Positions 6,837 to 10,776 of a DNA stretch of 10,776 bases are shown here, piece by piece. Position 1 is the first letter of the stretch; every line of letters begins with the position of its first letter. Source of the DNA: JASJGK01 sp033791585 (GTDB lineage: Bacteria > SAR324 > XYD2-FULL-50-16). Location: NCBI GenBank assembly GCA_033791585.1, contig JASJGK010000213.1, forward strand, positions 1-10,776. Direction: 5' to 3'. The translations under genes were made by a program, and so were the position numbers. Under the pieces are notes generated by a model. The model was not told where the DNA came from. It worked only from the letters and a program-made list of their open reading frames with translations, and made no database searches.

Positions 6837-7742
6837 ATGAAAAAAAATAAAATTTTGTGCATTGGCGCTACGGGCTTTATTGGCTCTTATCTTGTTCCCG
6901 CTTTGCGAGAAAAGGGTTTTGAGCCAGTTATTTTTTCTAGAAGGCCTAAAAAAACAAAGGAGATTTGGCCTGATTTAGATGTGGTTTCTAGTTTGGAAGA
7001 AATCCCAGCTGAGGCTAATTTCCATGCATTTATCAATCTTGCAGGGGCGGGCATTGCTGACAAACGTTGGACCGACGAAAGAAAAAAAATATTGCTTGAG
7101 TCCCGAATAGACTCCACGAGTGCCATGGTTGCGCTAATAGAGAGGCTAAAGATGAAACCCGAGGTGGTGATCCAAGGCTCTGCCATGGGTTGGTATCCTT
7201 TTAGTGAAGAAAGGTCTTTTGACGAATCAGAGCCTCATGCAGAAAACTACTTAGGCCAGCTTTGCAGCCACTGGGAGTCAGCAGCAGGGGCACTTGAGGC
7301 CTTAAGTATCCGCACCTGTTTTGTCCGTACGTCTCTAGTATTAGATGCCAGCGGAGGAGCCTTAAAAAAGATGCTACCCCCTTTCAAACTGGGCCTTGGC
7401 GGCAAGCTTGGCCATGGCAAACAGTGGATGAGCTGGATTCATTTGGATGATCAAGTTGGCGGAATTCTGCACCTTTTAAACAACCCAAATTGCCAAGGCG
7501 CTTTTAATTTTTCCAGCCCTGAGCCTGTAACAAACAGGGATTTCACTGAGCTACTTGGGGCTGCACTTGGCCGCCCAACCCTCTTTCCTGTCCCAGCTTT
7601 AGCCTTAAAACTAGCATTAGGGGAAATGAGTTGTCTGTTATTACAAGGGCAAAGATTAAAACCAACAAAACTACTTGAATCAGGCTACCACTTTCAATAT
7701 CCTAGTTTAAAAACTGCCTTTTCCAAGATCTTTAAAAAATAA
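6837..7742 (+). CDS. TIGR01777 family NAD(P)-binding protein (SDR39U1/YfcH-like epimerase family)
   Basis: A 301-residue extended short-chain dehydrogenase-like protein; substrate unknown across the family. The Rossmann glycine motif is GATGFIG (10-16). Family signatures follow: NLAGAGIADKRWT (67-79), SR(I)xxT (89-94), the active-site-region SAMGWYP (115-121, usually SAVGYYG), LGGKLGHGKQWMSWIHLDD (187-205) and NFSSPEPVTNRDF (224-236). The C-terminal DUF1731-type segment LLLQGQRLKPTKLLESGY (267-284) is present, so the protein is complete. The start has no Shine-Dalgarno: the ATG follows CTAAAATAA and is followed by a run of eight A at 6840-6847, a slippage-prone stretch. purB begins 8 bases after the stop, so the two are probably one transcription unit. 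Confidence 0.93.
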   Translation: MKKNKILCIGATGFIGSYLVPALREKGFEPVIFSRRPKKTKEIWPDLDVVSSLEEIPAEANFHAFINLAGAGIADKRWTDERKKILLESRIDSTSAMVALIERLKMKPEVVIQGSAMGWYPFSEERSFDESEPHAENYLGQLCSHWESAAGALEALSIRTCFVRTSLVLDASGGALKKMLPPFKLGLGGKLGHGKQWMSWIHLDDQVGGILHLLNNPNCQGAFNFSSPEPVTNRDFTELLGAALGRPTLFPVPALALKLALGEMSCLLLQGQRLKPTKLLESGYHFQYPSLKTAFSKIFKK

Positions 7743-7750
7743 AATTTCAC

Positions 7751-9100
7751 ATGACAAATCAGCTTACAGCCCTTTCCCCCTTAGATGGTCGTTATCACTC
7801 TAAAGTTTCTGAACTAAACCATCATTTTAGCGAATTCGGATTGATCCGCCGCCGCCTGCAAGTGGAAGTAGAATGGTTAATTGCCTTGGGCAATCTTCCA
7901 GAAACCAGTTTAAAAGCTTTTACTAAAAAGCAGCAAACTGACCTTAGAAAACTTTACGAAAAGATGACCCCTAAGCAGGCCTTAGAAGTTAAAGAGACCG
8001 AAAAGGTAACTAACCACGATGTTAAAGCTGTGGAATACTATTTAGGCGCTCGTTTAGAAGAGATGAAAATGGGCGATTTAAAACCCTGGGTGCATTTTGC
8101 CTGTACTTCAGAAGACATCAATAATCTTTCCCACGCCTTAATTTTAAAAGGTGGCCTGGATGACGTGGTTATCCCCAAAATGAACGACCTCATTGAGACA
8201 ATCGAAAAGATGGCCACTGCCTACAAAGCAATTCCCATGATGTCGAAAACTCATGGTCAACCAGCAACACCTTCTACCATGGGTAAGGAATTCCAAAACG
8301 TGGCAGAGCGCTTAAAAAGACAATTTAATAACATTATTTCTTTAGAGTTCTTAGGGAAGATCAACGGTGCTGTTGGAAACTTCAACGCCCACAGGGTTGC
8401 CTTTCCAGATGTAGATTGGAAACCTTTTGCCAGAGACTTTGTAGAATCGTTGGATTTGGATTACAACCCCTTTACCACTCAGATTGAGCCTCATGATTAC
8501 ATGGCAGAATTGTTTGATTCGGTTCGTAGATTTAACACTATTGTCTTGGATTTTGATCGTGATATTTGGGGTTATATCTCAAACAATGCCTTCAAACAAA
8601 TTCCAGTTGCTGGCCAAACAGGCAGCAGCACCATGCCCCACAAGATCAACCCAATAGACTTCGAAAATTCAGAAGGAAACTTAGGGATAGCAAATGCTCT
8701 TTTTGACCACCTTTCAAACAAGTTACCTGTCAGCCGTTGGCAACGAGATTTAACTGACTCGACTGTACTTAGGAACATGGGTGTGGGATTTGGTTACAGC
8801 CTCATCGCTTACAAAGCAACCTTGGCAGGCCTAGGGAAACTAGAAATTAATGCAGATGTATTGTCCGCAGAATTAGACCAAAATTGGGCACTACTAGGCG
8901 AGGCCATGCAGACTGTCATGAGAAAGTATGGAGTTGAAAACTCCTACGAAAAACTCAAAGACTTAACTCGTGGGAAATCAGTAGATGCCAAGTCACTGGC
9001 AAAGTTTATTGATGGTTTAACCGAACTACCTGATGACGTTCGGCGTAACCTGAAAAAACTTACACCTGCTACTTACTTGGGCTACGCTAAAGACTACTAA
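7751..9100 (+). CDS. purB: Adenylosuccinate lyase
   Basis: Cytosolic homotetrameric enzyme of the fumarase/aspartase superfamily. It makes AICAR from SAICAR and AMP from adenylosuccinate, each with release of fumarate. It has 449 residues against 456 for E. coli PurB, and is nearly collinear with it from LTALSPLDGRY (5-15) onward. Conserved blocks are TNHDVKAVEYYL (87-98), HFACTSEDINNLSHAL (115-130), the THGQPATP block with general acid His168 (167-174), and the signature GSSTMPHKINP (291-301) with catalytic Ser292. WQRDLTDSTVLRN is also intact. It starts 8 bases after the SDR39U1 stop without a visible Shine-Dalgarno. Its stop (9098-9100) overlaps the convergent 90-residue gene (stop 9097-9099), leaving no room for a terminator between them. 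Confidence 0.97.
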   Translation: MTNQLTALSPLDGRYHSKVSELNHHFSEFGLIRRRLQVEVEWLIALGNLPETSLKAFTKKQQTDLRKLYEKMTPKQALEVKETEKVTNHDVKAVEYYLGARLEEMKMGDLKPWVHFACTSEDINNLSHALILKGGLDDVVIPKMNDLIETIEKMATAYKAIPMMSKTHGQPATPSTMGKEFQNVAERLKRQFNNIISLEFLGKINGAVGNFNAHRVAFPDVDWKPFARDFVESLDLDYNPFTTQIEPHDYMAELFDSVRRFNTIVLDFDRDIWGYISNNAFKQIPVAGQTGSSTMPHKINPIDFENSEGNLGIANALFDHLSNKLPVSRWQRDLTDSTVLRNMGVGFGYSLIAYKATLAGLGKLEINADVLSAELDQNWALLGEAMQTVMRKYGVENSYEKLKDLTRGKSVDAKSLAKFIDGLTELPDDVRRNLKKLTPATYLGYAKDY

Positions 9101-9369
9101 CCTTTACTAAAGGAATAGTAGGCTTTCCGCTCTTGCCTCATGCTGCCTGCAAAGTCAGCAGTTGGGGCTGCGACCAGCTTTTTAATGTGATGCAATTGGG
9201 CCAAAGCATATTGCTTAGCCTCTTTATTTCGGTGTTTTTGCTTTAGAGTGTCGATGGCTTCTAAAACTTTTTGCACTAAGTGAGAATTCCTTTCCAGCTT
9301 TATGAGTGAGGCTGGGGGGTATTTTAACTTTAATATTAGTATATTTCTTATGTTTTCATCGAATCGCAT
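9097..9369 (-). CDS. Small basic protein of unknown function (90 residues)
   Basis: I do not recognise this gene with confidence. The frame is open back to 9450, but the ATG at 9369 is chosen because a perfect AAGGAGG (9375-9381) lies five bases upstream, the best ribosome site in the window. The protein is basic and predicted mostly helical, with no signal peptide or membrane segment. Residues 30-66 look like a helical hairpin rich in Lys, Gln and His, including AKQYALAQLHHIKKLV (51-66). That stretch faintly recalls the RRQLQYIGKLMR block of DarP/YjgA (DUF615), a 50S-assembly factor, but the match is too thin to name it. The last codons overlap the convergent purB stop. Coding status rests on the Shine-Dalgarno and start agreement, and on otherwise unfilled space between purB and queA. 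Confidence 0.68.
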   Translation of the reverse strand: MRFDENIRNILILKLKYPPASLIKLERNSHLVQKVLEAIDTLKQKHRNKEAKQYALAQLHHIKKLVAAPTADFAGSMRQERKAYYSFSKG

Positions 9370-9374
9370 TGCGC

Positions 9375-9381
9375 CCTCCTT
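9375..9381 (-). promoter_or_regulatory. Perfect Shine-Dalgarno deciding the start of the 90-residue gene
   Basis: It reads AAGGAGG on the minus strand, five bases before the ATG at 9369. It argues against the longer 117-residue reading that starts at 9450. Confidence 0.8.
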
Positions 9382-9523
9382 GGCGGTGTTACATGCAAGA
9401 GGAGTTGAATACAGGGAGCAGCCTTCCTTGGCCAGCACACTTTTGCCCATACCTCTTATTTAATCAATTTCTACCTTTACTAATACCAAAAATATGCCAA
9501 GCTCAGCGAAAGACACAAAAAAA

Positions 9524-10558
9524 ATGCTCGATGAATACGATTTTTTTCTAGCCCCTGAATTCATTGCTGTTTCTCCTGCCTCGCCTCGAGACCATTCCAA
9601 ACTCATGACCTTGGAAAAGGGTCAAATCAGCCACCATCATTTTTATGAATTGTGTGAATTATTACCTCAAAATAGCCTGGTAATTCTGAACAATACAAAG
9701 GTTATTCCTGCCCGCCTTCTGGGAAACAGACTGAGCGGCGGAAAATTGGAATTGCTTTTGGTGAAAGAGCAGAAATTAGGAGTCTGGGAATGTAAGGTAA
9801 AAAATTCCGCTAAGGTAAAGATAGGGGAAAAAATTTCACTGGCGGTTGGTGCATTTTTTGGGGTACTTGTTGAAAAATTAGACACAGGTCTTTGTGTAAT
9901 TGAATTTGAGGCGCCTGAAAATCTATTACAAAACTTAGAAGCTTATGGCCTGCCACCCTTACCGCCTTACATCATCAACAAGGGGACACGAAACCGAGAG
10001 CAAGACCTTAGCGATTACCAGACCAATTTTGCCACTGAAACGGGCGCTGTGGCCGCCCCAACAGCAGGTTTGCACTTTACCCCTGAGTTGCTTAAAAGCC
10101 TAGAGAAGGCGGGCCATGAAACCTGTACCGTGACGTTGCATGTGGGATTGGGGACATTTGAACCTCTAAAAGAGAGCCAGATCGCAGAGAAAAAGCTCCA
10201 CTCAGAGACTTACGAGATCACAGAAGAGACGGCTAGGATAATAAACCAAGCCAAGGCAGAGGGCAGGGCGATTGTCACAGTCGGAACTACCAGTTTACGA
10301 GCTGTGGAATCAGCAACCCTTGACGGTCAAATTCAGGCAGGTAAAAAAGATACCAATATCTTCATCTACCCACCCCATGAATTTGCTATCCCCACCCACC
10401 TGATCACCAACTTCCACCTTCCAGCTTCCAGCCTCTTGATGTTGGTTGCGGCTTTTTGTGGGCAGGCAGAAATTCTAGAAGCTTACAAAGTCGCCATGGA
10501 AACCAACTATCGGTTTTATTCTTTTGGTGATGCCCAGTTGATTACAAAAGCTGACTAG
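9524..10558 (+). CDS. queA: S-adenosylmethionine:tRNA ribosyltransferase-isomerase QueA
   Basis: It transfers and isomerises the ribosyl group of SAM onto 7-aminomethyl-7-deazaguanine at the wobble position of GUN-anticodon tRNAs, giving epoxyqueuosine. It has 344 residues; E. coli QueA has 356. Conserved blocks are LNNTKVIPARL (55-65), YGLPPLPPYI (141-150), GAVAAPTAGLHF (174-185), TLHVGLGTF (204-212), HSE (226-228), VGTTSLRAVES (253-263), TNFHLPASSLLMLVAAF (295-311) and YRFYSFGDAQLI (329-340). The ATG at 9524 is chosen because QueA proteins begin within a few residues of the DFxLPxxLIA motif (here YDFFLAPEFIA). An in-frame ATG at 9494 would add ten unconserved residues. There is no clear Shine-Dalgarno; a run of eight A (9517-9524) precedes and includes the start. 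The common partner tgt does not begin in the 218 bases that follow. Confidence 0.95.
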   Translation: MLDEYDFFLAPEFIAVSPASPRDHSKLMTLEKGQISHHHFYELCELLPQNSLVILNNTKVIPARLLGNRLSGGKLELLLVKEQKLGVWECKVKNSAKVKIGEKISLAVGAFFGVLVEKLDTGLCVIEFEAPENLLQNLEAYGLPPLPPYIINKGTRNREQDLSDYQTNFATETGAVAAPTAGLHFTPELLKSLEKAGHETCTVTLHVGLGTFEPLKESQIAEKKLHSETYEITEETARIINQAKAEGRAIVTVGTTSLRAVESATLDGQIQAGKKDTNIFIYPPHEFAIPTHLITNFHLPASSLLMLVAAFCGQAEILEAYKVAMETNYRFYSFGDAQLITKAD

Positions 10559-10615
10559 CTACAGAAACCAATTAAAATTCCAAAAGTCTTTGGGTAAAAC
10601 CAGTTGTAGTAATTC

Positions 10616-10621
10616 TATAAT
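10616..10621 (+). promoter_or_regulatory. Consensus -10 hexamer downstream of queA
   Basis: TATAAT matches the sigma-70 -10 exactly, 58 bases after the queA stop. At 16-18 bases upstream the -35 is poor (around GGTAAA), and there is no extended TGn. It could drive a gene or RNA beyond the right edge, with the inverted repeats at 10721-10768 then in the leader. Confidence 0.3.
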
Positions 10622-10720
10622 GTCTAATGCTATCCCCAGAATTTTTAACGCTATGTTCAATTTATCTCCATAAAATATGCTTTTCTTGGGAGTTTAGAAC
10701 ATTAAAAGATCTTCCTGCAA

Positions 10721-10768
10721 GTACTTATTTTTATAGGTATAGTCCTATACTTTTGGAGACAAAAGTAC
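10721..10768. repeat. Nested and competing inverted repeats at right edge
   Basis: GTATAG (10737-10742) and CTATAC (10745-10750) are perfect inverted copies around TC. Outside them GTACTT (10721-10726) and AAGTAC (10763-10768) also pair. Competing with both, TACTTTT (10748-10754) pairs perfectly with AAAAGTA (10761-10767) around GGAGAC. A TATACT hexamer (10746-10751) lies inside. This suits an operator or a two-state leader for a gene beyond the window; the two-state idea is inference. Confidence 0.5.
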
Positions 10769-10776
10769 CTAATTGG

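Larger units (their letters stand above)
10559..10776. other. Non-coding stretch to the right edge
   Basis: No convincing gene on either strand. It holds a small perfect dyad CCAAA-AGTC-TTTGG (10580-10593) that lacks a T-run and so does not qualify as a queA terminator, a consensus -10 hexamer (10616-10621), and a cluster of inverted repeats (10721-10768). The longest plus-strand ATG reading noticed is 17 codons from 10620, which overlaps the -10 and has no ribosome site. Confidence 0.6.

Noticed and set aside
9370..9450. 117-residue reading of the small minus-strand gene from 9450
   Set aside because: The ATG at 9369 has a perfect Shine-Dalgarno five bases upstream, and the start at 9450 has none.
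9494..9523. Ten-residue N-terminal extension of QueA
   Set aside because: QueA proteins start just before the DFxLPxxLIA motif; the extra residues are unconserved and have no ribosome site.
9306..9551. Plus-strand open frame of 81 codons across the small gene and the queA start
   Set aside because: It overlaps two better supported genes, has a low-complexity, cysteine/phenylalanine-rich translation and no ribosome site.
10559..10610. Rho-independent terminator after queA
   Set aside because: The only tight hairpin (10580-10593, 5 bp) is followed by GTAAAACC, not a T-run.
10620..10673. 17-codon reading starting MSNAIPRIF
   Set aside because: Its ATG overlaps the TATAAT hexamer and it has no Shine-Dalgarno; too short to support.
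1..10776. tRNA, rRNA, CRISPR array, insertion sequence or prophage remnants
   Set aside because: No TPsiC-like arms, regularly spaced repeats, transposase or integrase motifs, or target-site duplications were seen by eye on either strand.

Overview
The window looks like an ordinary chromosomal stretch of a moderately AT-rich Gram-negative bacterium. Three things support this: a type II lipoprotein signal with a lipobox, a YbbP-like inner-membrane ABC permease, and a PurB of the proteobacterial (E. coli-like) type. The stand-alone receiver resembles proteins I know from deltaproteobacteria-like groups. That makes a Bdellovibrionota/'Deltaproteobacteria'-type host my best guess, but it is an inference only. 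There is no integrase, transposase, phage gene, CRISPR array, tRNA or rRNA, and gene spacing is tight, as in housekeeping DNA.

Layout. (1) 2-2915, plus strand: the 3' part of a YbbP/FtsX-type permease gene, a DUF6279-type lipoprotein, a stand-alone CheY-like receiver and a DJ-1/YajL-like protein. (2) 6653-2924, minus strand: a same-direction run of HU, an HhH-GPD DNA glycosylase of the endonuclease III superfamily, and the ClpB disaggregase. Gaps are 31 and 42 bases, so one transcription unit is plausible. (3) 6837-9100, plus strand: an SDR39U1/YfcH-type (TIGR01777) protein, then purB 8 bases later. (4) 9369-9097, minus strand: an unrecognised 90-residue protein whose 3' end overlaps purB by 3 bases and which has the best ribosome binding site in the window. 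(5) 9524-10558, plus strand: queA (queuosine biosynthesis). (6) 10559-10776: non-coding, with a consensus -10 hexamer and overlapping inverted repeats at the right edge.

Functionally, the minus-strand cluster joins nucleoid architecture (HU), alkylation-type base repair (glycosylase) and protein disaggregation (ClpB), which fits general stress maintenance. purB and queA serve purine and tRNA-modification metabolism. I saw no clear Rho-independent terminator. Several genes (receiver, SDR39U1, purB, queA) lack a recognisable Shine-Dalgarno and instead start after A-rich stretches, whereas clpB and the 90-residue gene have strong ones.

I do not see a convincing new multi-gene system. The points most worth a second look are a changed D2 pore loop and an N-domain CxxC in ClpB, a glycosylase that has lost both the lyase lysine and the Fe-S cysteines, a bulky residue in the receiver's switch region, the unrecognised 90-residue gene, and the overlapping dyads at 6737-6768 and 10721-10768.
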